Source: a bacterium
GTDB lineage: Bacteria > Verrucomicrobiota > Verrucomicrobiia > Limisphaerales > UBA8199
Direction of reading: 5' to 3'
Assembly (NCBI GenBank): GCA_021784555.1
Contig: JAJYHY010000040.1
Location: forward strand, 1-37,073
Length of the DNA: 37,073 nt
Shown: piece by piece, positions 1 to 8,101 of the stretch
How the letters are laid out: every line of letters starts with the position of its first letter
Numbering within the stretch: the stretch's first letter is position 1
The notes under the pieces: model-generated
Told to the model about the DNA's origin: nothing
The model's database searches: none
Seen by the model: the letters and a program-made list of their open reading frames with translations, nothing else
Made by a program: the position numbers and the translations under genes

Positions 1-958
1 GATCTATGTCGAGAGGCCGCATCTTTCGGTCGTAATACCTCGGGGTGCCGTCCGGCGCGAAAAAGGTTTCCACGAAGAACCTGTAGCCTTTTAGCAGAGC
101 ATCCTCGAAAGTCGGGTCGCCCGAGCAGCGGTTGTAAATAGCAATAGATTCGAGCACGTAGCCGGAATGGAACAGATCCACCCAGTGGTGCTTCGCGTCG
201 GCGCCATAATACCAGGCGCCATTCGGCAACTGATGATGGACGGTGAATTGAACGGCTTTCTTCGCGATTCCGGCATAGTCCTTGCGTTGGAGATGGCGTC
301 CCGCGCGGGCGAGCAGGCTGGCGCCGATGACGTTGGAGTTATGGATGTCCGTGGTTTGGGCGAGGGGATGGTAGCGGATGCAGTTGCCTTCCGGAAACTC
401 GGCCCAACCCAACTCCTTGATGATAAACTCGCAGATTCTTTCCGCCACCTGCAGGTCCGACGCGCCGCCCAATGACTCGAAGGCGTCTAGAAAAGCGTGG
501 CCAATCAACCCCGTCCACACCACGGTTGGCGTGCCCTTTGGAATTCTGCCGCTGCGCGCCTGGTAGTCGAAATGGTTTCCCCAGCAATACCCTTCAAATT
601 CCTTGTTCCGATTGTCCACGAGCCAGTCGAGACAAAAGCGCATGCGGTTGAGAAATTCCTCACGCCGATGGGTTTCGTAAAGCCGAAGGTAGCCTTGGGC
701 AAAAAAACCCATGCCCTTGGTGCTCATAGACGGCTTTATGCCAAGCGCCGGACGCAGGTTGATCGGGAACCGCCGCACGCCCTGCTGCCAGACCTGCCGG
801 AGAAAAGGGTTCCCGAAGGTTAGGAGAGGCGCCAGCGGGGAGGACAGGCCGTCGAAGGTGTCGTAGGCCTTCCAGTCCCACCGTGTCAGCCAGGCTTCAA
901 GCTTGGAGAGTGCCTGCTGGATTCCGCTCTTCTGCCGGTTCGGTGACGCTGGTGCCAT
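1..958 (-). CDS. Helical-barrel (six-hairpin type) polysaccharide-cluster protein, partial
   Basis: The frame is open for 319 codons from ATG at 958 and runs off the window at base 1, so the C-terminus is missing. No signal peptide is visible. The sequence is rich in Trp, Tyr and His within repeating helix-turn segments (KGMGFFAQGYLRLYE, CWGNHFDYQ, NGAWYYGADAKHHWVDLFHSGY), which is typical of alpha/alpha-toroid enzymes such as uronyl epimerases, unsaturated glucuronyl hydrolases and polysaccharide lyases. Similar proteins occur in exopolysaccharide clusters, some misnamed as aminolevulinate dehydratase. The start lies 62 nt inside the preceding glycosyltransferase gene, which suggests translational coupling as the last visible gene of the operon. 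A role in modifying or trimming a uronate-containing glycan is inference. The coding frame is secure; the enzymatic activity is not. Confidence 0.75.
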   Translation of the reverse strand, partial: MAPASPNRQKSGIQQALSKLEAWLTRWDWKAYDTFDGLSSPLAPLLTFGNPFLRQVWQQGVRRFPINLRPALGIKPSMSTKGMGFFAQGYLRLYETHRREEFLNRMRFCLDWLVDNRNKEFEGYCWGNHFDYQARSGRIPKGTPTVVWTGLIGHAFLDAFESLGGASDLQVAERICEFIIKELGWAEFPEGNCIRYHPLAQTTDIHNSNVIGASLLARAGRHLQRKDYAGIAKKAVQFTVHHQLPNGAWYYGADAKHHWVDLFHSGYVLESIAIYNRCSGDPTFEDALLKGYRFFVETFFAPDGTPRYYDRKMRPLDID

Positions 959-2234
959 ACGCGCGCGCTGGTTCAAGGATGCTGGGTTGATGTGATGGAA
1001 GCAGAAAGCGATAGGCGGCCAAAAGCTCCTTGCTTACGACCGACCATTGGAGATGGCTCTCGACCCGCCGGCGGCCAAATAGACCCAGTTCCTTCCGCAA
1101 CGCCGGGTCGTCCATGAGCGTGACAATGGCTTTGGCGAAGGCGGATTCGTCATTGGGTTTGACATAAACAGCCGCCGATTGCGCCGAAAACCTCGTTTCC
1201 TTCAAGTCGAAGGTGACGATGGGCTTGGCGTAGGCCATATACTCCATGATTTTTATCCAGGTCGAGACGTCATTGAGCGGGCTGGAGGGATCTGGGTCCA
1301 GGCAAATCTCCGCCGCCGCCAGATTGGCGTGCAGGTCCTCCTCCGACACAAAACCGGGGAGCTCGACATGCTGACCAAGCCGCAATTCGGCGGCGAGGGC
1401 GCGGAGGTCCGCCAGTGAATCTCCCGCGCCCATGATGACGCAATAAAAGTCGTCGCGCTTCAGCGTATAAAGCAAGTAGTGCAACGAACGGAGCAGGTAA
1501 TCCACGCCATCCTGGGGATTGAGGCTGCCAATGTAGGCCAGAATGTGCCTGCCCTTGCCGATCAGCCGCGTGCTGGGCGCCGCCGGGGTCATGCGCCGTC
1601 CGTCCGGGCCATTGCGGACGACAAAAATCGTTTCCGGTGACTTTCGGCCGCGTGCAAGTTGCGTCTGCTTATAAGACTCGTTCGTCGCAATGGTGATATT
1701 CGCCACTTTGAGACTGCACCACTCCGGGATGCGCAAGAGTTTGGCGAACAAGCCGCCTCGGCCGCCGTAGCGGGACAAGTAAAGCTCGGGGCACAAGTCG
1801 TGATGGTCGAACACGAATTTCTTCCCGAGCAACTTGAAGGGCAGCGCGACCAGGAAAAGCGTGTCGGGAGGGTTGTGTGCATGAATGACGTCGAACCCGT
1901 GCCGGACAAAGACATAGGCGCTGGAGAAAAGGCAGGCAGAGGTAAAATAAATGTATTCAATCAAATAGCCGAGAAATGATTTAACCTTCAGAAAGAGCGC
2001 CTGCGCCAGGGTAGGATTGGCCGACGGCGTCTTTTTGAACAACTCCAGAAGCGGGAGACGATACACGCGAACGCTGCCGACCGTCTCCACAGGCCGCTGG
2101 TTGGGCTTCCGCAGGCAGATCACGCTCACCCGGTAACCGGACGCCGCCAGCAGAGACGCCTCGTTGCGAACACGAGTGTCCTGCGGATAGTGGTTCTCCA
2201 CCAGCATCAGGACTCTACCAGCAGATGCCTTCAT
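897..2234 (-). CDS. Glycosyltransferase family 4 (GT-B fold)
   Basis: About 445 aa. It should transfer a sugar from an activated nucleotide donor to the growing polysaccharide or lipid-linked intermediate on the cytoplasmic side. The N-terminal Rossmann half starts with RVLMLVENHYPQDTRVRNEA, a typical GT4 opening with the acceptor-side loop. The VFDHHDLCPELYLSRYGG stretch resembles WcaI/WbuB-type transferases. The C-terminal half has the donor-binding glycine stretch (ILAYIGSLNPQDGVDYLL) and the EX7E-like region around LNDVSTWIKIMEYMAYAKPI. ATG 2234 is chosen because the glycosyltransferase homology begins just after it. It overlaps the dehydrogenase stop by 20 nt, and in-frame starts at 2258 or 2321 would deepen the overlap. 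It sits between the sugar-nucleotide dehydrogenase and the barrel protein. Donor and acceptor cannot be read from sequence. Confidence 0.92.
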   Translation of the reverse strand: MKASAGRVLMLVENHYPQDTRVRNEASLLAASGYRVSVICLRKPNQRPVETVGSVRVYRLPLLELFKKTPSANPTLAQALFLKVKSFLGYLIEYIYFTSACLFSSAYVFVRHGFDVIHAHNPPDTLFLVALPFKLLGKKFVFDHHDLCPELYLSRYGGRGGLFAKLLRIPEWCSLKVANITIATNESYKQTQLARGRKSPETIFVVRNGPDGRRMTPAAPSTRLIGKGRHILAYIGSLNPQDGVDYLLRSLHYLLYTLKRDDFYCVIMGAGDSLADLRALAAELRLGQHVELPGFVSEEDLHANLAAAEICLDPDPSSPLNDVSTWIKIMEYMAYAKPIVTFDLKETRFSAQSAAVYVKPNDESAFAKAIVTLMDDPALRKELGLFGRRRVESHLQWSVVSKELLAAYRFLLPSHQPSILEPARAYGTSVTEPAEERNPAGTLQA

Positions 2235-3519
2235 AGCCGGCTGTTCTTGTAGCTCCATTGGGGAAAAGTCTGACAAAATCAACGACCGGGAGTTGTCCGT
2301 CCGCGCTTGCCGCCGCCTCAAATTCCTTGCTCTTCTTGCAGAGCACCAGAACTTCCGCCTGCCCCGTCACCTCGGCCAGCGACGATTTCATCAAGGAAGA
2401 AATATGTGGCAAAGTGCGCTCAATAAAGGCTTTGTTCTTGCCACGAATCGAGGAGAGGGTCACGTCGCTGTCATACACGGACACCTGGTAGCCCTTCCCG
2501 ATCAACCGCTCGATCAACGCCACGTTGGGGCTTTCACGCAGGTCGTCACTCTCGGCTTTGAAGCTCAAACCGAGCACGCCGACCTTGGTTTTGCCGGTTC
2601 TCCTAATCAGATGATACGCCCGCTCAATCTGGAGTTGGTTGCTCGCCAGAACCGAGCCCAGCACCGGCAGCTCCACGTCAAGTTGCTTGGCAAGATGAAC
2701 GATGGCCCGGACGTCCTTGGGAAGGCACGAGCCACCAAAGGCAAATCCCGGCTTCATATAATACGGCGAGAGATTCAGTTTGTTGTCCTTGCAAAAGATC
2801 TCCATGACCTGCCAGCTATCCACGCCAAGCGCTTTACAGAGGTTCCCAATTTCGTTGGCAAACACCACCTTCAACGCATGAAAGGAATTGCAGGCGTACT
2901 TGATCATTTCCGCCACACGCAACGGCACCCGTTCCAACGGGGCGTCAACGCCATCGTAAAGCCCTGCGACGACGTTGGCACTCTGGGTGTCGAGGGCCCC
3001 GACCACGGTGAAGGGCGGTTTGTAGAAGTCCCTTACCGCCGTCGATTCGCGCAGAAACTCGGGGTTCATGCAAACGCCGAAATCCTTTCCCGCTTGCTTG
3101 CCTGAGACCCTTTCCAGCAGCGGAATAATCTGTCCCTCGACCGTCCCCGGAGTGACAGTGCTACGGATGTTGGCGACGTGATAAGAATCCGTTGTCTTCA
3201 ACATATTGCCGAGGTCCTCGCAGACCCGCAACACCTGCCCCAAGTCCAGGCTCCCGTTATCGTTGCTGGGTGTTCCGACACATACGAGCGAAATATCGCC
3301 CAAGGTCTTGGCCTTAGTCTCGGCCCGAAGGCGCCCGGCAGCGACCGCGCTTTGCAGAATCTCCTCCAGCCCAGGTTCCATGATGGGGCTTTGACCCGAG
3401 TTAACGAGGAGCACCTTGCCGCTATCCGAGTCAATGCCCGTAACTTCGTGCCCCCGGTCTGCCAGACACGCAGCGGTTACCGAGCCTACATACCCCATTC
3501 CGAAAATGGTTACTTTCAT
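2215..3519 (-). CDS. algD: Nucleotide-sugar dehydrogenase, GDP-mannose 6-dehydrogenase (AlgD) type
   Basis: 434 aa, full length. This family oxidises the C6 of a nucleotide sugar in two NAD-dependent steps to give a uronic acid donor. The N-terminal NAD Rossmann motif is TIFGMGYVGSVTAACLA. The substrate region contains NPEFLREST, and the catalytic cysteine is C265 in FGGSCLPKDVRA. K208 in the AEMIKYACN helix and the C-terminal LGLSFKAESDDLRESP segment match the family. As recalled, the closest relative is Pseudomonas AlgD, down to the C-terminal EGICW, so GDP-mannose is preferred over UDP-glucose as substrate; the substrate remains inference. A good ribosome site (AAAAAGGACC) precedes ATG 3519. 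The gene starts 13 nt after the deacetylase stop and overlaps the glycosyltransferase start, indicating one operon. Confidence 0.93.
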   Translation of the reverse strand: MKVTIFGMGYVGSVTAACLADRGHEVTGIDSDSGKVLLVNSGQSPIMEPGLEEILQSAVAAGRLRAETKAKTLGDISLVCVGTPSNDNGSLDLGQVLRVCEDLGNMLKTTDSYHVANIRSTVTPGTVEGQIIPLLERVSGKQAGKDFGVCMNPEFLRESTAVRDFYKPPFTVVGALDTQSANVVAGLYDGVDAPLERVPLRVAEMIKYACNSFHALKVVFANEIGNLCKALGVDSWQVMEIFCKDNKLNLSPYYMKPGFAFGGSCLPKDVRAIVHLAKQLDVELPVLGSVLASNQLQIERAYHLIRRTGKTKVGVLGLSFKAESDDLRESPNVALIERLIGKGYQVSVYDSDVTLSSIRGKNKAFIERTLPHISSLMKSSLAEVTGQAEVLVLCKKSKEFEAAASADGQLPVVDFVRLFPNGATRTAGYEGICW

Positions 3520-3532
3520 TTGGTCCTTTTTC

Positions 3533-4735
3533 CTAGCAGCCAGTCAGGACGAGATTTCGCGATGCTGATGAGACTGAGCGGTGAAGCACGGTGTTGACCC
3601 AGAAGGCGGCGGTTTTACACGGCAGGGCGCGCCAGTAAAGGTTTCTGTACTTTTCGGCTGCATACCGGAGAAAATCTTCGTAAAGCCCCGACGGATACCC
3701 TTTGGCCGTTGCTACGTTCCGCTTGAAATCGACGTAGTCTGGATGCACGTCCACCAGCGCCATGCCGCCGTGCTTGGCTATCCAATCGAGCTTTTGGAAC
3801 CACAAATCAGGGTGGCGCTCCCGGTGGAGTAGAAAGAGGGTCGAGTCCTGGGGGAGGGTATAGGGCAATTCAACGTAGCCGTTTTGATGCAAAAGCTGAG
3901 ATTCTGAAATCTGAAATCTGAAATCTGAAGCGGCGGATGATGGATGGTGGATGACGGATGCTGGCGGTTCAGAGGTCAGAGGCCGGAGGCCGGAGGTCGG
4001 AGGCCGAAGGCCGGAGGCCATGCCATTTCCGGTTGTTGCTTTCTCCTTTTCGCTTTGCTCGTCCCCGTTTCTGCTTTCTGCTTTCTGTTTTCTGCTTTGC
4101 TCACCCGCTTTCTGCTTTCTGCTTTCCCCATGCCTGCCGACCCAGAATGGGAAAATGGTATGCTGCCCGCGCGGCTTCGGCTCGAACGGGTCCACGTCGA
4201 ACGTCGAGCAGTCGTACTGGATGTTGAGTTCGTGCAGCCAGTCCAGGTTATGGAGCATGAACCCGGCGCGGAAGCCCACTGAGCCCCAATCCTTGAGGTA
4301 CTGGTTAATCTTCGGGGCGTTGCGCGTGAACTCGGAGCGCGACAGGAAGAGCTTGCCGTCGTGGTAGAGGTCGTGGACGCCGACCTCGAAGCCGTTGGCC
4401 GTCAACTCCTGCATCAACTGGCGCGGGGGCATGTACTCACCCTCGGGTATGAAATTGAACGAGGACCGGAAGCCGAGCTTCATTTCCAGTTCCATCAGTT
4501 GGCGGCAGTTGTCAAGCCCGGCCTGGCCTTCCACGTCGTGGGTGAGGACCAAAGCGAATTGCTTGCCCTCGGGCCAGCCCGGCCAGTCTTCGGGCGGGCG
4601 CTCGGACCCCGGCATGATGGGCCACACATCCCTTACGCGCTTGCGCTTGCGCACGGCGAAGAACCGGCGGACGGCCATGCGGGCGGACCAGGGCACCAGT
4701 GGCTTGATGCGGTAATAGAGGTGGGGCAACAGCAT
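3533..4735 (-). CDS. Polysaccharide deacetylase-like (NodB homology) protein with in-frame heptamer-repeat insert
   Basis: 400 aa, cytoplasmic or peripheral; no clear signal peptide. The NodB-type barrel shows LVLTHDVEG (metal-binding Asp about residue 67), GVHDLYHDGKLF (His 121 and His 125) and a late DVHPDY motif near residue 330. It probably removes N- or O-acetyl groups from the operon's polysaccharide or a precursor. Residues about 204 to 284 are a low-complexity insert between the barrel strands. It consists of heptad peptides such as SRKQKAE and then Pro/Ser-rich sequence, encoded by four different 7-bp tandem repeats at 3897-4130. The frame stays open through the insert and conserved-looking sequence resumes after it (GYVELPYTLPQDS). 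Whether the insert is tolerated as a surface loop or disables the enzyme is unknown. A further heptamer array lies immediately upstream of the ATG. Confidence 0.85.
   Translation of the reverse strand: MLLPHLYYRIKPLVPWSARMAVRRFFAVRKRKRVRDVWPIMPGSERPPEDWPGWPEGKQFALVLTHDVEGQAGLDNCRQLMELEMKLGFRSSFNFIPEGEYMPPRQLMQELTANGFEVGVHDLYHDGKLFLSRSEFTRNAPKINQYLKDWGSVGFRAGFMLHNLDWLHELNIQYDCSTFDVDPFEPKPRGQHTIFPFWVGRHGESRKQKAGEQSRKQKAESRNGDEQSEKEKATTGNGMASGLRPPTSGLRPLTSEPPASVIHHPSSAASDFRFQISESQLLHQNGYVELPYTLPQDSTLFLLHRERHPDLWFQKLDWIAKHGGMALVDVHPDYVDFKRNVATAKGYPSGLYEDFLRYAAEKYRNLYWRALPCKTAAFWVNTVLHRSVSSASRNLVLTGC
3897..4130. repeat. Composite heptanucleotide tandem-repeat block inside deacetylase gene
   Basis: Four successive 7-bp satellites are visible. 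TCTGAAA-type units occupy 3903-3930, ATGRYGG-type units about 3937-3963, GCCGGAG/GTCAGAG-type units about 3964-4020, and TTTCTGC-type units about 4070-4130. Between the last two is a looser pyrimidine-rich stretch. Because 7 is not a multiple of 3, each array is read in all three frames in turn and yields a 7-aa peptide repeat; for example GCAGAAA gives AESRKQK. The same unit types recur elsewhere in the window. Confidence 0.9.
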
Positions 4736-4738
4736 ACG

Positions 4739-4766
4739 GAAAGCAGAAAACAGAAAGCAGGAAACT
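4739..4766. repeat. Short heptamer array upstream of deacetylase start
   Basis: Four 7-bp units (GAAAGCA, GAAAACA, GAAAGCA, GGAAACT) lie immediately 5' of the deacetylase ATG on its coding strand. They belong to the same unit family as the arrays inside that gene. The rest of the 4736-4899 spacer between the deacetylase and the Wzc-like gene contains only a degenerate TTTCTG-rich stretch near 4866-4895. Confidence 0.8.
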
Positions 4767-4899
4767 GAAGTGGTTTCTAACGTCTGCGCACGCTGGACGA
4801 GGCAAATCTCTTTGTCCGTTTTCGAAATTCAACCGATAGTCGGCCTCGATTCATTTCCTCCTCCTGTTTTCTTCCGCTTTCTGTTTTTAGCCCTTAGCT

Positions 4900-7185
4900 T
4901 TAGAATTCCTGTAGCAGTTTCCGGGGGACATAGGAGCGGGTCTTGTTCAGGAGGATGCCGAAGTTGGTCTTGGATTCAGCGAGCAGGGCGCCGGCGCTCT
5001 TGAGGACGTCGCGGTCGGTCTTCTCAGACTCGGCGACAATGAGGACCATATCCATGAAGCGGGCCAAGCGGGTGGTGACGCTGATCTGGCTAAGGGGCGG
5101 CATGTCGAAGACGATGTAGTCGTAGTCGCTGGTCTTGAGGCGGGGGACGAGGTGCTTAAAGCGCCTGGGCAGCGCCTGGGGAAGACGGTTGGCATCGTGG
5201 CCTTCGGCGACGACATACAGGTTGTCCTGGACGAGGGCCTGGTCGCGTGAGCCGGCCTCGAGGGCGGCGTCGATGCCGCACGTGAGGTCTCCCCGCTGAA
5301 ATTCCTGAGCGGCCCCGTCGTGGTCTATGCTCACCAGAAGCACGTTGCCGTCGCCCGTCTCGGACAGCGAGGCGGCCAGACCCGCGGCCAAAGTACTGAC
5401 ACCAGCCCCTTCGGAGCAACTGGTGAGGGCCACCAGCTTTGGTTTGTGGGTGAGGTTGTGGAGTTCGAAATAGGTGATGAGGCGGTCGCGCAGGGCCTCG
5501 CAGTAGGGGTGGACGGAAGAGAGGGCGGTCCGTTGTCCGCGGCCCGTTGTCGGTTGTCGGTTGTCGGGCAGTCTGTTCTCGGCCCAGGGAAGGAGGCGGA
5601 CCTTGCCGTTGGCGCGGTGTTTGAGTGCGAGGCGCGGGATGGAGAGGTAGAAAGGCAGGTGAAGGCGGGTTTCGACCTCGCCCGGGCGTCGAAGGGAGGA
5701 ATCGACGTAGAATTCCAGTGCAAAGGCCAGGCCAAACGCGAGACCGATGCCGCCAAAGAGGACCATGGCCACGGTCTTGAGGAGCTTGGAGGGACTACGA
5801 GCGGCCGGGGATGGGCTCTGGATGGCGATGATGTTCGAGGACCTGGCCGCGCCCATTTGCTGGTCCGCCTCTAATTCGTCGAGGGCATTCTCGAAGGAGT
5901 TCAACTGCCCGTCCAGCATCTTGCGAGTGAGTTCAAGCCCCACAATGGTGCTTTCGTTGGTTGAGAGCGCCGCCGAGGCGTCCGTGACCTTCTGGAGTTG
6001 ATTGGTCAGCACACGGATCTTACTCTCGAGGCCCGGGATCTGGGCGGCCTGGGCAATGAGGTTTAGTTCTGTGCCCAGGACGCCCGATTGGGCAGTTTGC
6101 AGTTGGGAGGGTGCGGCGGAGGCGGTGGCGAGCAGAGCGGGGTACTGGGCTTCGAGTTGTTCTTTGCGCTTTTCGGCGGCGGCGATTTCATCCTCGATGG
6201 GCTTGACCGCGCGGCTTTGGGGGGTGAACTGGAGCAGGAGGTCCTGGTCTTGCTTGCCGAGGGCTTGGAGCCGACTCAGGAGGCGGCGGTATTCATCCCG
6301 CGTCTCCGAGGGCACGGCCATCAGGCTGTTCGTGCCGGACGGGTCGCTGGCGCCGGCGCCAAGGGCGGAAAGCGTGGCCAAGGCGGCGCCGGGTTGGGAG
6401 TTTGTGGGCAGCAGGGCGCGCATGGCGCCGACATCGGCTTTTTGCTCGGCGTACTGGGCTTCGGTATCCAGCAGGGCTTGCTGGATCTTGGCCATCTGGT
6501 CCGAGTAGGTCTTTCGGGTGTCGTCCAGGGAGAAGATGGTGCCGGCTCTTTCTTTGGCCCTGCGCAGTTGATCTTCGGTGTCGGAAAGGCGGAGGCGCAG
6601 AGCGTCACGCTGCCGTGAGAGGTAATCGGTGTAGGCGCTGGCGGCGCTATGGATCTGCGCCTGCCGTGTAAGGTAAGTCGTGACGAGTTGCTGGAGGACC
6701 GGCTGGACTACCAAGGGGTCCCGGTAGCTGAATCGGACGTCGATAACGTCGCTTTTCTGAACAACCTGCGCGGCGAGACCCTTCTGAATGGCGAAGGCGG
6801 CAAGCAGGGCATTGGTCCTGCCACCAAGCCGATCCAGGGTATCGGGCGGCAGGTTGGTGGCGACCTGCCGGGCCAAATCCAGGCTGGTGAGGATTTCAAT
6901 CTCGTTATTGATGACGGCCTGCCCGCTGCGGTCATCCGGCACCTTCACCTTCGTGTCATCGCCGGTGCCGGTCGCCAGCGCTTTGTTCTCCACAATGTAC
7001 TTCACGAGCAGCCGAGCGTCGGAGTAGTAGGGTACCGGCCCGAAGAAAAACAGGCCGGCGGCGCCGGCGATGGCCGCGAGGGAGATGAGCGAGATCTTCC
7101 ATTTGTGTCGGAAGATAACATAAAGGAGGTCGCCCAGGCGCAGGCCTGAAGGCGCGGGAGCATTGGAGGCAGACGAAGGGAGCAT
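4900..7185 (-). CDS. Wzc-like polysaccharide co-polymerase with degenerate BY-kinase domain
   Basis: 761 aa from ATG 7185; a GTG at 7200 is possible. This is an inner-membrane protein controlling chain length and export of exopolysaccharide. A Wzz domain begins with a TM helix at about 31-49. Long periplasmic coiled coils follow at about 185-445, then a second TM at about 468-490 and a cytoplasmic Wzc/CpsD-type ATPase domain. The P-loop region reads TSCSEGAGVSTLAAGLA, where the Walker A lysine expected in GxGK(S/T) is valine. The Walker A'-like VLLVSIDHD and Walker B-like YDYIVFDMPPL (about 688-697) are present. The C-terminus has one tyrosine rather than a Tyr cluster. Autokinase activity is therefore doubtful and the domain may be structural. 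A 20-aa repeat-derived insert lies at about residues 536-555. It is the first gene of the leftward operon. Confidence 0.9.
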   Translation of the reverse strand: MLPSSASNAPAPSGLRLGDLLYVIFRHKWKISLISLAAIAGAAGLFFFGPVPYYSDARLLVKYIVENKALATGTGDDTKVKVPDDRSGQAVINNEIEILTSLDLARQVATNLPPDTLDRLGGRTNALLAAFAIQKGLAAQVVQKSDVIDVRFSYRDPLVVQPVLQQLVTTYLTRQAQIHSAASAYTDYLSRQRDALRLRLSDTEDQLRRAKERAGTIFSLDDTRKTYSDQMAKIQQALLDTEAQYAEQKADVGAMRALLPTNSQPGAALATLSALGAGASDPSGTNSLMAVPSETRDEYRRLLSRLQALGKQDQDLLLQFTPQSRAVKPIEDEIAAAEKRKEQLEAQYPALLATASAAPSQLQTAQSGVLGTELNLIAQAAQIPGLESKIRVLTNQLQKVTDASAALSTNESTIVGLELTRKMLDGQLNSFENALDELEADQQMGAARSSNIIAIQSPSPAARSPSKLLKTVAMVLFGGIGLAFGLAFALEFYVDSSLRRPGEVETRLHLPFYLSIPRLALKHRANGKVRLLPWAENRLPDNRQPTTGRGQRTALSSVHPYCEALRDRLITYFELHNLTHKPKLVALTSCSEGAGVSTLAAGLAASLSETGDGNVLLVSIDHDGAAQEFQRGDLTCGIDAALEAGSRDQALVQDNLYVVAEGHDANRLPQALPRRFKHLVPRLKTSDYDYIVFDMPPLSQISVTTRLARFMDMVLIVAESEKTDRDVLKSAGALLAESKTNFGILLNKTRSYVPRKLLQEF
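5521..5580. repeat. Heptamer (GTTGTCG) repeat inserted in frame in the Wzc-like gene
   Basis: Three tandem GTTGTCG units, with related GTTGTCC and GGCCCGTT flanks, are read in frame as a Pro/Arg/Gln-rich stretch (ENRLPDNRQPTTGRGQRTAL). This lies between the second membrane segment and the ATPase domain. It is a second protein-coding site of the 7-bp repeat phenomenon in this operon. Confidence 0.8.
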
Positions 7186-8101
7186 ACGAAGGCTAAGCAC
7201 TAAAGGCTAAAGGGCTGGGGTGAAAGCGGTCCTGGACGCGGTGTGCCGTTTTGCCTGGCGCACCTAGTGCGGGGGACCTGGTTTGTTTGTCTTGATGTGG
7301 ATGGCATACATGTCTAAAGCAGGGCATGAGAGACGCGTCTCCTGGCGCCACTCAAAATATGGCCAGCAGAACCCTCAGGCGGCCAGTAATAGAGTAGATG
7401 CGGAGCCGAAGTGAGGCGGGCCGCTTGAGTACAGAGCTCCGCACATGCATAGTTTCGCCTCCCGTCCCTTTTTCTCCCCCGGCTCAAATCCATCCTGCTG
7501 ATAGCCAGCCCCCTCCTGCCTTCGCGACGGCTCTCTGCTCGGCAGGCCATCATCACGTTGGTGGATGTTGAACCTTCCGCCAAGGCCCCTCGACTCGCAA
7601 GAGCCAAAGATTACGGAGCGCCATCGCGAAAATGCCCGACAAAGCTCCGCCCCCGCCGCCAAACTGCAATTCCCTCCCGCAACGCAGCCACATTCACAGC
7701 TTCCAGCCTCAGCCAGAACACTTCAGCCATCAGCCTCGCTCTCTCTTTGGAGGACCAACGCTCCTATCAACTGAAATCATGAAATCCATTATCCCACACC
7801 GGAACCGCGCGTAACCGTTTCAAACCGCCGGCCACGCAAAAAACACCTTGGGCTTTTTCCCTCGTTTCGCCATGAGATTTCCGTGACTTTGCCACACTGT
7901 GCAACAATTTACAAGCAAAAAATTATTCGCGCGTTTAGATGTGTCGGCACGGAAGTCGCCGGGGTCTGTCCTGCACCTTTTCCGCCACTTCCCATCCTTC
8001 ACCGCGGAAAAAGTGAGGATTGACCCCGGAGCCTCTTTAATCGCACCCCATCCTGCCACGCGCTTTGACTTTCCTGGACCCATCCTTTAGCCTCAGCGCC
8101 C
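7186..8101. other. Divergent intergenic region between EPS operon and hisD
   Basis: About 0.9 kb without a convincing gene. It must hold the promoters for the leftward polysaccharide operon and for rightward hisD, but no confident -35/-10 pair was identified. A degenerate GGCTAAA-type heptamer stretch lies at 7187-7216. A perfect 12-bp palindrome, GAGACGCGTCTC, lies at 7330-7341 and could be an operator. Short open frames at 7314-7662 on the minus strand have no recognisable domain or start signal. The hisD-proximal end contains a copy of the palindromic element described at 7955-8036. Confidence 0.6.
7955..8036. repeat. REP-like palindromic element, copy A
   Basis: Inverted-repeat element with ~30-bp imperfect arms around a ~20-bp centre. 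The left arm is GCCGGGGTCTGTCCTGCACC, then TTTTCCGC. The right arm runs GCGGAAAAAGTGAGGATTGA, then CCCCGGAGCC. It ends 65 bp before the hisD start. Two further copies lie at 29150-29233 (opposite orientation) and 34061-34143. Confidence 0.85.

Noticed and set aside
2293-3105. Plus-strand frame of 270 codons
   Set aside because: Shadow of the AlgD-like dehydrogenase, which has its complete motif set.
3897-4130. Frameshift or pseudogene call for the deacetylase
   Set aside because: The repeat insert keeps the frame open and recognisable sequence resumes after it, so the gene is kept as a CDS with an insert.
7314-7662. Two short minus-strand frames in the hisD-EPS spacer
   Set aside because: No ribosome site, domain or conserved pattern could be supported; may be part of a noncoding repeat.
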